NCBI GenBank assembly: GCA_018992685.1
Contig: JACVGT010000010.1
Coordinates: 1-64,000 of the forward strand
Reading direction: 5' to 3'
From: Theionarchaea archaeon
GTDB lineage: Archaea; Methanobacteriota_B; Thermococci; Methanofastidiosales; SZ-28-30
Length of the DNA: 64,000 nucleotides
A model generated the notes under the pieces. It saw only the letters and a list, made by a program, of their open reading frames with translations, was not told where the DNA came from and searched no databases. Positions 24,283 through 33,115 of this stretch are shown piece by piece. A program made the position numbers and the translations under genes. Within the stretch, counting starts at the first letter, position 1; each line of letters opens with the position of its first letter.

Positions 24283-25782
24283 ATGCTGGATACGTATATT
24301 CCGGATATCTATGCCTGCGCCCGTTGTGGTGATTGCAGAGAATCAGTGAAGCTTGAATCTGCTCACAAAGGTGTGTACCAGGTGTGTCCCATGAGAAACC
24401 AATTGGGATTCGACTCTTATACTGCTAGAGGAAAACTCACGGTGTTGCGCCACATACTTGAAGGCAAACCCATAGATGACGATGTGGCTGATCTGTTTTA
24501 CCACTGCCTGGAGTGTGGAAGCTGTGCAGAAGTGTGCATCTCTCAATTGGGTGAAGGAATCGACATCCCTTCCATTGTGGAGGATTTCAGGTCTGTGCTT
24601 GTGGACACGAACCTTATCAGGAAAGAACATAAACCCTTGATTGCGTCCATCAAGAACTATGATAATCCCTGGCAGATGCCCAGGTACCGGAAGGCTGAGT
24701 GGGCTGCTGCGTATGACCTGCCAGAGACAGGCGATATCCTCTTTTTTGCTGGGTGTTCAAGTTCTCTTTTGAATCCCCACCTGGCTGATTCAGTGATACG
24801 GATCTTCCACACTTTGGATATCCCTGTGGCATATCTGGGAAAGAAAGAAACCTGCTGCGGTTCTTTATTAAAGCGGGTGGGAGATCTTAGAGATTTTGAA
24901 CGTATCAAAGTAAAGAATGTGAAGTTATTTGAAGAATCGAAAGCTGAAACCATCGTTACCACATGTGCAGGGTGTTACCGCACGCTTTCCCGGGATTACA
25001 ATATCAGGGTTCAGCATATCTCGGAATTTCTGGATGAATACAGGAAAACACACGGATTGACCCTGACTCCTTTTGAGGAGAAGGTGACCTATCACGATCC
25101 CTGTCACCTGGGCAGGCACTGCAATATCTACATCCAGCCTCGAACCCTCATCAAGGCAATCCCCGGAATTGATTTCAAAGAGATGCCTCGAAACAGGGAA
25201 TTCTCCTGGTGTTGTGGTTCTGGGGCAGGAATAAAAACATATGATCCTCAGCTTGCCGTGGACATAGCCAAAGAAAGAGTAGAGGAGGCAGAGGGCCGAC
25301 TCATTATATCCACCTGTCCGTACTGTGAGGGCAACCTCAAAGACGGTGGAGCCCGGGTTCTGGATCTCGCTGAATTGTATGCTGACCTGCTGAAGCCTGG
25401 TGCTGCAGAAGAACAGGTGTCACATGCACTGGAAGCTTTCATGGCATATTTGCAGGACCATACAGAGATTTTTTCAGAAATCAAGAATGGCGGCATTCTA
25501 TTGTATCAGATCGAAGGTCAGTTCTTCACTGTTGAGCAAACCAAGAAGGGAACTGAAGTCAAGAAAGGAGAACACGATAAACCAGACCTTCTCATAACGA
25601 TTTCCCCTGAAGGGTGTAGTCAACTCATGTCCTGCAGGACCAAGGAAGAATACCTGGCTATGTACAAATATTTGTACAAGGAGACAGACCACCTGGATTT
25701 TGAAGTGAAGACTAACATGTTTAACATGGCAAGAAGGGGCTATGTCTTCTGGGCGAAAAAAGCAGGACTTCTTTCAATCTAG
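24283..25782 (+). CDS. HdrD/GlcF-like Fe-S protein with C-terminal SCP2-like domain
   Basis: 499 residues. Two ferredoxin-type [4Fe-4S] sites are visible: C12-C15-C18-C35 and C75-C78-C81-C85. Two CCG domains follow (C-C-G-S-L-L-K-R-V and T-C-A-G-C near 190-225; C-C-G-S-G-A-G and S-T-C-P-Y-C near 310-350), as in heterodisulfide reductase D and glycolate oxidase GlcF. From about residue 385 a separate domain (Y-Q-I-E-G-Q-F-F-T-V-E, then K-P-D-L-L-I-T-I-S) looks like an SCP2 lipid-binding domain. It likely passes electrons to a bound hydrophobic or thiol partner; the partner flavoprotein is not nearby. Confidence 0.85.
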   Translation: MLDTYIPDIYACARCGDCRESVKLESAHKGVYQVCPMRNQLGFDSYTARGKLTVLRHILEGKPIDDDVADLFYHCLECGSCAEVCISQLGEGIDIPSIVEDFRSVLVDTNLIRKEHKPLIASIKNYDNPWQMPRYRKAEWAAAYDLPETGDILFFAGCSSSLLNPHLADSVIRIFHTLDIPVAYLGKKETCCGSLLKRVGDLRDFERIKVKNVKLFEESKAETIVTTCAGCYRTLSRDYNIRVQHISEFLDEYRKTHGLTLTPFEEKVTYHDPCHLGRHCNIYIQPRTLIKAIPGIDFKEMPRNREFSWCCGSGAGIKTYDPQLAVDIAKERVEEAEGRLIISTCPYCEGNLKDGGARVLDLAELYADLLKPGAAEEQVSHALEAFMAYLQDHTEIFSEIKNGGILLYQIEGQFFTVEQTKKGTEVKKGEHDKPDLLITISPEGCSQLMSCRTKEEYLAMYKYLYKETDHLDFEVKTNMFNMARRGYVFWAKKAGLLSI

Positions 25783-25895
25783 AAAGGTGAAATATGGTAG
25801 TAGAAATCGTTCGGAAGCGTCCTAGATGCGAAAACCTCTCAAATGATGATGGTCTCACACAGTTTGGTGGGTGAGAAAACCATTTGTTAGAAAGA

Positions 25896-25904
25896 CTTAA
25901 ATTC
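25896..25904 (+). promoter_or_regulatory. TATA box of the DUF354 gene
   Basis: CTTAAATTC, about 27 bases before the ATG at 25927, indicating a leaderless mRNA. Confidence 0.55.
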
Positions 25905-25926
25905 GTGAGATTCACCAACATTATCA

Positions 25927-26949
25927 ATGAAGGTATGGATTGACATATCGAATGCCCCCCATGCACACTTCTTTAAGCACGTAATACGTGAGCTGAAGGC
26001 AGAAGTCATTGTTACGACGAGGGCCTTTGACTCTGTGCCCAAGATCTTGGATTTGAATAACATAAAATATACTATTATTGGTAATCACGGGGGATCTGAT
26101 GTCAAGGAAAAGCTTGTGGCCTCTTCAAAACGAGTTTTAGAGCTCACTGAATTCATCGCTGCAGAAGACGTGGATTTAGCAGTATTCAAGCACTCAGTGG
26201 AAGCTCCCCGGGTGGCCTACGGGTTACAGATACCTTCTCTGTGTATTTTAGACAATGAAAATGCCGTGGCCCAGAACAAGTTGATGCTCCCCTTATCCAC
26301 CAGAGTTGTGGCTCCAAAGTGCATTTCTCCTGAAGAGATCACTCAATTTGGAGTCAGAAAAGAAGATCTAATCCAGTTCAATGGTATCTGCGAGCTGGCC
26401 CACGTGCGGAACTTTACTCCAAACCCAGAAGTACTCTCGTACCTGGGGTTAGACCCTGATGAGTCCATTGTGGTCATGCGCCCTGAGCCTGCCAAGGCCA
26501 ATTACTTCAACGGGGACCGGAAGAAGACTATCATCAAGACAATCCTGCAGAATAATTCGTTCAACCAAGTGGTGGTTTTCCCTCGATTTGATGAACAGAA
26601 ACATGTGCTCCAATTCCCGCATACCATCATACCGGATGAACCGGTGGATTCTCTCAGTCTGATGTACTATTCTGACCTGGTGATCAGTGCGGGAGGCTCC
26701 ATGAACAGGGAGGCTGTTTGCGTGGGGACCCCTGCTCTCTCCACCTATCCCGAGAAACTGCTGTCAGTGACGAGGTACTTGATGGACCTGGGATTGAAGA
26801 AGCACTCAATTGCCATCCCGGAGATTCTCACATACGCACATCAGCTCATAAAAGATAAGGGATACAGAGAGCGGGCCAACCGGATACTGTCCACCATGGA
26901 AGACCCTGTCGATGTTGTTCTGAGAGAGATCAGAGCCCTCGCAGGGTAA
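25927..26949 (+). CDS. DUF354 protein (GT-B-like)
   Basis: 340 residues beginning M-K-V-W-I-D-I-S-N-A-P-H-A-H-F-F, the signature opening of archaeal DUF354 proteins, which resemble the GT-B fold of UDP-GlcNAc 2-epimerase and glycosyltransferases. The C-terminal half has I-S-A-G-G-S-M-N-R-E-A near residue 260, typical of a nucleotide-sugar site. It is probably cytoplasmic and may act in surface-glycan or cofactor synthesis; the reaction is not known. It is leaderless by TATA spacing and stands alone. Confidence 0.75.
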   Translation: MKVWIDISNAPHAHFFKHVIRELKAEVIVTTRAFDSVPKILDLNNIKYTIIGNHGGSDVKEKLVASSKRVLELTEFIAAEDVDLAVFKHSVEAPRVAYGLQIPSLCILDNENAVAQNKLMLPLSTRVVAPKCISPEEITQFGVRKEDLIQFNGICELAHVRNFTPNPEVLSYLGLDPDESIVVMRPEPAKANYFNGDRKKTIIKTILQNNSFNQVVVFPRFDEQKHVLQFPHTIIPDEPVDSLSLMYYSDLVISAGGSMNREAVCVGTPALSTYPEKLLSVTRYLMDLGLKKHSIAIPEILTYAHQLIKDKGYRERANRILSTMEDPVDVVLREIRALAG

Positions 26950-27009
26950 CCTTCAATTCTTGCTGAAGTGAAGTGCAACCTTTATATTCTTCTCAAAAGA
27001 GATACTCCC

Positions 27010-27627
27010 ATGAATCTGGATGAAATGGTTCATGTCTTCCGGACAGATGAGGAAAAGGCAAAACTCCTGGCCATGCAGATTGCCAATGATCGAGGACGGG
27101 AAGTCCTGGAGTGTCTTTTCAGGGGGAGACCGAAGTCAGCATCTGAAATCGCCCGGGAGCTCAACGTTCCCCTCCCCACTGTCATGTTTCATATAGAACG
27201 ATTCTTGGAGATTGGCATCATAAAAATCGCCAAGACCCGCATGTCCAAGAAACTGCGGGAAATAAAGTACTACGGCCCTTCTAAGAGAGCAATTCTCATT
27301 ATCCCCTACCAGAAGGAAGAGACAATATCTTACATTAAAGATGCCATAAGGACTTCCGTTATTACACCCATATCACTGGGATTGGCCGTGGTGATCTCAG
27401 CAATTGCAGGATATGTACTCTATCAGATCACCCAGACAGTACCACAGTCCCTTCTTGCTGCGCGAGAGGAAGCTCCTGCACTGCCTCTTGAGAAGGCGGC
27501 GGAGGGAGCAGGGCCGCAACTGAGTGAATTTCTCTCTTTGTCCAGCCCGCTGGTCCTTGTGCTCGTGGGGTGTCTCATCACCATGGGTGTTCTGGCTGGT
27601 TATTCGTTCATAAAGAACAGAAGATAA
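27010..27627 (+). CDS. Membrane-anchored winged-helix transcription regulator
   Basis: 205 residues. The N-terminal part carries an ArsR-like winged helix (V-L-E-C-L-F-R-G-R-P-K-S-A-S-E-I-A, then P-L-P-T-V-M-F-H-I-E-R-F). Two transmembrane segments follow, near 122-142 and 177-198, joined by a loop of about 30 residues and ending in K-N-R-R. This topology fits a one-component sensor tethered to the membrane, with the loop outside. TATA TTTATATTC at 26981-26989 predicts a nearly leaderless start at 27010. The neighbour is a convergent MFS carrier gene, four bases away at its 3' end. Confidence 0.75.
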   Translation: MNLDEMVHVFRTDEEKAKLLAMQIANDRGREVLECLFRGRPKSASEIARELNVPLPTVMFHIERFLEIGIIKIAKTRMSKKLREIKYYGPSKRAILIIPYQKEETISYIKDAIRTSVITPISLGLAVVISAIAGYVLYQITQTVPQSLLAAREEAPALPLEKAAEGAGPQLSEFLSLSSPLVLVLVGCLITMGVLAGYSFIKNRR

Positions 27628-27631
27628 GTGA

Positions 27632-28855
27632 TTATGGATTGTTCTTATTCCTAAAGAAGAAGTAGAACAGTGCCGTGCCCACCACATAGATGAACCCTGT
27701 GATCTGGAATGCCTGGGTAAAGCCCCCTGCAGACAGTAGATACCCTCCAATGTCTGACCCAAATGCTCTGGAAAAGGTGGATCCAAATTGGGACAGACTA
27801 TTTGCCTTTCCACGTTCGTGCTCTGAGATTTCATCCATGAAAAAGTTCTGCTGGGCAGGGCTGGCCGTGTTCATCAAGGTGGTTCTGAAAAAGTATCCAA
27901 TGAATGATGGAAACAGTGTATCAGACACGGTGATCAGTAGCAGGAAGGGAATGGACAAGATCTGCGTCAACACAATGGAACCCACTTTCCCGTATCTTCT
28001 CACAACAAAAGGAAGCACCAGAGAGGCAATCCCCATGGACAATTCTCCCAGTGAAAACATGAATCCAATCTGAGCAGGTGTTGCCTGGAGTACCTCAGAG
28101 AAGTAAACATTGAAGAAGGGGACAATGACTCCTGCGCCAAACCCAATCAATGATGAGCAGAACACGAACTGACCCACAAACCTCTTCTTGTCCCCGAACA
28201 GATGAAGGCTGGAGGAGGAAGGGGTGGCAACTCTCTTCTTTTCTGTGATGAAAAACAGAGGGAAAAAGGCCAGCAACGTGAAAACGCCTGCAGTTAACAA
28301 CGTATACTGATACTGCACAGTCACTGTTACTCTTGCCACAGAAAACGCAGCAGGCAACAATCCGCCTATGAGACTTCCTATCATCCGGGAGAAACTCCTG
28401 AGAGCAGCATCCACACTGAAGAGGTGCATTCTCTCATATGGGTTGCTCTGCTCCATCATGAAGGGTGCAATAACCACCATGATCAAGGAATTCGACAAGC
28501 CACGGACACTGTTCCCTACGAGAAGCAGGAGTTTGTCTTGGGCAACACTTACTGCAAGAGTAGATCCAATCATCAACCCCGTAGAGAGGAGGAGCGTGTT
28601 CTTCCTGCCAATCTTATCTGAGATGGCTCCTCCAGGGAACAGGAACACGGCTGAAAAGATGAGGTTGGAGGAAATCACAATCCCCAGAAATGCGGCAGAA
28701 TAACCCAGCTCCAGGATATACAGGTTGAAAATCACATTGAAAATGCCCAACCCAACAGTCACCAGGCAGTGACTGAGTAGGAATATTTTGCTGTTTCTGG
28801 AGATGGACCTGATTCTGTCCAAGTAGTCAGTGATTTCATCCTTGATGGCGGCCAT
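27632..28855 (-). CDS. MFS transporter
   Basis: 407 residues with about twelve hydrophobic segments. The MFS loop 2-3 motif appears as G-G-A-I-S-D-K-I-G-R-K-N-T, and a similar region recurs in the second half. TTTTTATAG on the minus strand at 28876-28885 predicts transcription from the ATG itself, hence leaderless. The substrate cannot be told; it is of the drug/sugar efflux type. Its end nearly touches the end of the regulator gene at 27010-27627. Confidence 0.85.
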   Translation of the reverse strand: MAAIKDEITDYLDRIRSISRNSKIFLLSHCLVTVGLGIFNVIFNLYILELGYSAAFLGIVISSNLIFSAVFLFPGGAISDKIGRKNTLLLSTGLMIGSTLAVSVAQDKLLLLVGNSVRGLSNSLIMVVIAPFMMEQSNPYERMHLFSVDAALRSFSRMIGSLIGGLLPAAFSVARVTVTVQYQYTLLTAGVFTLLAFFPLFFITEKKRVATPSSSSLHLFGDKKRFVGQFVFCSSLIGFGAGVIVPFFNVYFSEVLQATPAQIGFMFSLGELSMGIASLVLPFVVRRYGKVGSIVLTQILSIPFLLLITVSDTLFPSFIGYFFRTTLMNTASPAQQNFFMDEISEHERGKANSLSQFGSTFSRAFGSDIGGYLLSAGGFTQAFQITGFIYVVGTALFYFFFRNKNNP

Positions 28856-28926
28856 TGGGTGGTAGAATTTGGGCCACTATAAAAAGATATGGGTTGAAAG
28901 GCTCTGGCACTGTCTGCCAACAGCAT

Positions 28927-30159
28927 TCACAGTGCCTTCAGGTATGTGGGAGCAGCCCCGGTAATGGTAACCCTGGAAAATGACCCCATGCGACCTGTGC
29001 ACACCACCGGTTTGTAATTGAAAAGTCTGGCTATCATGGTGGAAGGAACAGTCCCTTTTTGATTGACAAGGACTTCATAAGATTTTCCCACGTATTTCCT
29101 GTTAATGGAATGAGAAATGTCCATTCGCAACTTATATAAGAGGCGGGAACGTTCTTTCTTTATCCAGTCAGGGATTTGAGGCATCCTGGAGGCCTGTGTT
29201 CCCGGACGTGGCGAGAATCGAGTAACATTTATCTTATCTGGATTAATCTTCTTTACCAGAACGAGGGTGTCGTGAAACTGTTCTTCTGTTTCGGTGGGGA
29301 ATCCTGCAATGACATCTGTACATAGGTACAGATCCGGGAATTCTTTCCTGAAAGCCATACAGACAGTCACGAATTCATCTACTGTGTATTTTCTGTTCAT
29401 GAGTTGGAGGATGTGGTCGTTCCCCGATTGAACGGGAATGTGCAGGAATGTATAGATCTTTTCATGGTGGTAGACAGAAAGAAGATCCTCCAGGATGTCA
29501 AGAGCATGATTGGGATTCATCATTCCCACCCTGATTCTGAATTTTCCTTCCAGAGAGACCAGGTTCTCCAAGAGGAGCGGGAGTCTTTCCCCTGTGTTGA
29601 GGTCTGCGCCATAGCACCCCGTGTCCTGGGAAGTGATCTGCAGTTCCTTATATTCCTGAGAAATGAACTGGGCTGCCGTCTTGACGATTGATTCTGCGGG
29701 GTAGCTGTACAAGTGACCCCGGGCGAACCGGGCAGCGCAATAACTGCAGGATCCCACGCAGCCCTCAGAAATGGGAATGAGAGCATTAATCCCATCACCT
29801 GTACGAGGATAGCACAGCTTATTCTGTTTCTCTTCTCGTATAATGCGAACAGTGTGCCCTTCTTTGACCCTCTGGACAGCTTCAACAATGTCGTAAACAT
29901 TTGTTCCCACAACGTTTACATCCAGATTGGATATCTTGGGAAGACATCCTGCCACAATCAGGCATTTGTTCCTGGCTTTGATCTCCTCAATTCGCTTCCT
30001 GATCTTGTGTTCAGTGGGTCCTTTAACCCCACAGGAATTTATAATCACAACGTCAGCTTCGTCCAGACTCTCTGTGATCTGAGGGTAGAGTAGGGCTTTG
30101 ATAATTTCCGAATCTGCTTTGTTCATGGTGCAGCCATAGGTTTCCAGGTAGATCGACAT
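28927..30159 (-). CDS. tRNA t6A37 methylthiotransferase (CDKAL1/MtaB type)
   Basis: A radical SAM enzyme adding a methylthio group to t6A37 of ANN-decoding tRNAs. The N-terminal UPF0004 domain has Y-G-C-T-M-N and N-S-C-G-V-K cysteines and A-G-C-L-P-K. The radical SAM cluster is C-V-G-S-C-S-Y-C near residue 142. A C-terminal TRAM-like segment follows Y-V-G-K-S-Y-E-V-L-V near 360. At 410 residues it fits the archaeal/eukaryal e-MtaB group. A TATA-like ATATTATATATC at 30181-30192 on the minus strand gives a leaderless start. Confidence 0.9.
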   Translation of the reverse strand: MSIYLETYGCTMNKADSEIIKALLYPQITESLDEADVVIINSCGVKGPTEHKIRKRIEEIKARNKCLIVAGCLPKISNLDVNVVGTNVYDIVEAVQRVKEGHTVRIIREEKQNKLCYPRTGDGINALIPISEGCVGSCSYCAARFARGHLYSYPAESIVKTAAQFISQEYKELQITSQDTGCYGADLNTGERLPLLLENLVSLEGKFRIRVGMMNPNHALDILEDLLSVYHHEKIYTFLHIPVQSGNDHILQLMNRKYTVDEFVTVCMAFRKEFPDLYLCTDVIAGFPTETEEQFHDTLVLVKKINPDKINVTRFSPRPGTQASRMPQIPDWIKKERSRLLYKLRMDISHSINRKYVGKSYEVLVNQKGTVPSTMIARLFNYKPVVCTGRMGSFSRVTITGAAPTYLKAL

Positions 30160-30433
30160 TTGCTGATTACAGGTGTCGAAGATATATAATATTTGTTGAC
30201 AGGTGCTGCCCCTGGTTCATGAAGTGTGGAACAGGATGGTCGCCTCAAGCCTCCAGTATCTGAACACACGAGTATGAGGTATTCAGAACTGCGGCTGATC
30301 GAGTACATATTTGCGGGCAAGAGATTCTGCCAAAAGGCTTGAAGATTTATTCAAATATTGAACGCAGGACTGTACGCTACGCCCAACTCCTCTATCCAGT
30401 GTTCACTGAGAGCTTGCAGGACAGCTGCGAAAA

Positions 30434-30442
30434 TCTATATTA
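30434..30442 (+). promoter_or_regulatory. TATA box of the CLC gene
   Basis: TCTATATTA predicts transcript start at about 30464, the A of an ATG; this decides the CLC start in favour of 30464 over the in-frame GTG at 30443. The spacer 30160-30433 otherwise shows no clear gene. Confidence 0.55.
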
Positions 30443-30463
30443 GTGATGATGAGAATGTGCAGC

Positions 30464-31765
30464 ATGCCAGAACTGCCAGAGGAGCCCAGACTGCCCAGCC
30501 GACGTGAGCTTGAACAGGCGATCTGGTCTGTGATGATAGCAATTTGTGTTGTACCTGTGGTGTACTCTTTTTCTCTTTTAGTCCGAGAGAGATTTTCTCT
30601 CATTCAAGCAGCAGAGCCCATGGCGGCCTTTCCCTATCACTGGTGGTTGGTGTTCATCTGCCTGGGGGGAGGTGCAGTTGTGGGACTTATCATCTGGAAG
30701 ATCGCCCCGGAATCAGAAGGTCCAGGACTGCAGGTGGTTATTGCAGCTTTCAATAAACGGGACGGTCATTTGAGAACCAGAACGGGCGCCTCAAAGTATG
30801 TAGCCACGCTCATAACAGTAGGATCTGGCACTCCCAACGGTATTGTCAGCCCTTCTGCTGTTCTGGGGAATTCAGTGGCCAGCATGATAGGAAGAATAGG
30901 AAATACGGAAAAAGACAGAGACCTGCAGAAGACTCTTTCCCTCTGTGGAGTTTCTGCCGCCCTTTCAACGCTACTGGGAGCACCAGTGGGTGCTGCACTA
31001 TTTGCGGTTGAAGTGGTGTATGGCAATTACATATTGTATAGGAGGTTCTTCTACTGTTTGATTTCCAGCGTTACAGCGCATGCGGTGACCCATTTTCTCG
31101 GTATGGAAACAGCGTACTTTGACATCACTCTTCCGGAGTTATCGCTCACGGGGTACGGACTTTTCCTTGTGATACTCACGGCGCTGTTCTCAGTAATGAT
31201 AAATATTGGATATATTTCTGTATATCAGAGAATCCATGACTTTTTTTCAGATCTATCCCACAGAATGATTCCATGGCTTGTTCCTGCAGTAGGTATGGGA
31301 CTGGCTGCCCTTATAATGGTTCCCCTCTATCAGAAGTTGATTGACTTCAGTCTTCTGGGCGGGAGTGCTTTCAGAATTACTGCAGCTGCAGCTGCCCCCT
31401 GGTATGTGATAGCTGTACTGATTGTGGTCATCGTGATAGCTACTTCTCTGGTGGCAGGCTCAGGGGGGAGTGGCGGGCTCTTCATGCCCGTTATGACAGT
31501 AGGAGTGCTGACAGGGATTCTGGTTGGAAATGCATATCCTCCTTTCATCTTTTTCTTTATCGTGGCTGGGATGAGCGCCGCCCTGTGCACCACACTCAAT
31601 GTTCCGCTGGCATCAGCTGTCCTGGGCATTGAATTGTTTGGTCCTCCTGCTATTCTTCCTTCAATCATAGGCGCCCTGACAGGATATATTTTTGCCAAAC
31701 GTTATGTCATATATCATGAAATCCAGTGGGAGGCATTGAAGGAATCAGATCAAGAGAAAGACTAG
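30464..31765 (+). CDS. CLC-family chloride channel, gating Glu replaced
   Basis: 433 residues with ten or more hydrophobic segments. G-S-G-T-P-N-G-I-V-S-P-S-A-V-L-G (121-136) aligns with the family's G-K/R-E-G-P filter motif, and the gating Glu falls on Val128. F-A-V-E-V-V (180-185) aligns with the inner F-x-x-E-E, with the proton Glu as Val. Later G-S-G-G-S-G-G-L-F-M-P matches the GxFxP filter. Loss of both Glu suggests a passive anion channel rather than a Cl-/H+ exchanger. There is no CBS domain. A perfect inverted repeat follows the stop. Confidence 0.8.
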   Translation: MPELPEEPRLPSRRELEQAIWSVMIAICVVPVVYSFSLLVRERFSLIQAAEPMAAFPYHWWLVFICLGGGAVVGLIIWKIAPESEGPGLQVVIAAFNKRDGHLRTRTGASKYVATLITVGSGTPNGIVSPSAVLGNSVASMIGRIGNTEKDRDLQKTLSLCGVSAALSTLLGAPVGAALFAVEVVYGNYILYRRFFYCLISSVTAHAVTHFLGMETAYFDITLPELSLTGYGLFLVILTALFSVMINIGYISVYQRIHDFFSDLSHRMIPWLVPAVGMGLAALIMVPLYQKLIDFSLLGGSAFRITAAAAAPWYVIAVLIVVIVIATSLVAGSGGSGGLFMPVMTVGVLTGILVGNAYPPFIFFFIVAGMSAALCTTLNVPLASAVLGIELFGPPAILPSIIGALTGYIFAKRYVIYHEIQWEALKESDQEKD

Positions 31766-31771
31766 CCCACA

Positions 31772-31794
31772 ATGATCTCCTCCTTGGAGATCAT
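31772..31794. terminator. Perfect 9-base inverted repeat between convergent CLC and MFS genes
   Basis: ATGATCTCC (31772-31780), loop TCCTT, GGAGATCAT (31786-31794), seven bases after the CLC stop. No U-run follows on the plus strand. It probably marks the end of the CLC transcript or of the opposing RiPP operon. Confidence 0.4.
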
Positions 31795-31900
31795 ATGCGG
31801 GAAGCCAAGTCCTGGTTTGTGTACTGATTTCTCCCTGCAGATGATCTTCCAGTCTGTTGTTCGTAGGAGATTCAGTCACTTCATGTCCTCCCAATCCAAG

Positions 31901-33115
31901 TTATTCATCTCCATGGGAAGAAGCATCAGACCTCCTTAGCATGAAAAGAGCAGGTATTCCAAGCAGAATTACCACTGATGCTACATACCAGGATCCGATA
32001 ATGGAGGCTCGCTCTGCAATCACACCAAAAATGATTAACCCCAGAGCTGCAGCTCCTCTGCAGATCATGGAATCAAATGATAGAATCGTCGCCCTGGTCT
32101 CTGCTGGGATATGGTCGTTTATATACGCTTTCCGGGTGGGAAGCATGGTACCCCTCCCCACAAAGTACAGGAAGAAGAGAGGCAGCGACAACACAAAGTA
32201 GTTTGATAATCCCAGGACCAGAGGTGTGGCAGCACACAGAACAGTTGACAGGATCAGCACGTGATATCGCTTGAAGAGTGACGTCCAGTGCACCAGGAGA
32301 CTGCCCACCATCAGTCCCAGCGACAGGGCAACCCATGCGAGACCTACCTGTTGGGTGTTGGCGATCTCCTGGAAGTAGGGCTGCCAATACTGCATCACAG
32401 CCATGTATGCAAACATTGAGATGGCGCCAGGTATGATCAGGAATAACACCACCTTATTCTTTACCCCATAGGTAATGCTGAATCCAATGATTTTTTTCAT
32501 CTGTGATGCTCCATTCCTCAAAGAGAGGTTCTCCCTTCCTAGGTGCACCTCCTCCATCAGTAGATATCCTATCCAGAGAGTTGCCAGAGCCAACACCGCT
32601 CCCGCCAGAAAGGGATATGCTAAATTGCGTGAACCCAGGAATGCTCCAGAGAGTCCTGCAACAATCGACATGCCGCTTGCCAGGGTAGCCGCTCTCCCGA
32701 AGAGCCTGTCTTTCTTTTGTGTGTATCCGTTGGCATCCAGAGAGTCCACGAACCAGGCTTCCAGCGCACCCGAATGGAATGTCATGCCTATGGCAGCCAC
32801 TATTTCTGCAAGGGCAAAAAAGAGAAGAGACCCTGAGAAGAAGTAGATGAAAAAAGAAAAAGACATGAATAAGCAGGCAATCAGGAAGGAACGCTTGCGT
32901 CCAAACATGTCTGATACTGCACCTGTGGGAATCTCCAGAAGGAACACACTCCCCATGTAGAAGATATTTACCAGGTTGACCTGCAACAGATTCAGCCCCT
33001 TGGAAAGCATGAAGAGAATGTTTGTCGCCTGAATGGTGTTTACAGACAACATAAATAAGCATTCCAACAGGTAGAATGTGAGTACCGTCTTTTTCAGTCT
33101 ATGTATGAAGCCCAC
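31901..33115 (-). CDS. MFS transporter, putative exporter of the RiPP operon
   Basis: 404 residues with about twelve hydrophobic segments. The MFS loop motif is G-A-V-S-D-M-F-G-R-K-R-S near residue 60, and R-K-A-Y-I-N in the second half is the matching loop. GTG at 33115 follows AAAGGTG and lies 17 bases inside the end of the upstream radical SAM gene, so it is translationally coupled. As last gene after a precursor and two maturases it probably exports the finished peptide; an import or self-protection role is possible. Export by MFS rather than an ABC transporter is less usual, and no dedicated peptidase is encoded nearby. Confidence 0.8.
   Translation of the reverse strand: MGFIHRLKKTVLTFYLLECLFMLSVNTIQATNILFMLSKGLNLLQVNLVNIFYMGSVFLLEIPTGAVSDMFGRKRSFLIACLFMSFSFFIYFFSGSLLFFALAEIVAAIGMTFHSGALEAWFVDSLDANGYTQKKDRLFGRAATLASGMSIVAGLSGAFLGSRNLAYPFLAGAVLALATLWIGYLLMEEVHLGRENLSLRNGASQMKKIIGFSITYGVKNKVVLFLIIPGAISMFAYMAVMQYWQPYFQEIANTQQVGLAWVALSLGLMVGSLLVHWTSLFKRYHVLILSTVLCAATPLVLGLSNYFVLSLPLFFLYFVGRGTMLPTRKAYINDHIPAETRATILSFDSMICRGAAALGLIIFGVIAERASIIGSWYVASVVILLGIPALFMLRRSDASSHGDE

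Noticed and set aside
30273..30341. 22-codon plus-strand frame (M-R-Y-S-E-L-R-L-I-E-Y) before the CLC gene
   Set aside because: No promoter or ribosome site is seen and the stop is not coupled to the next gene.
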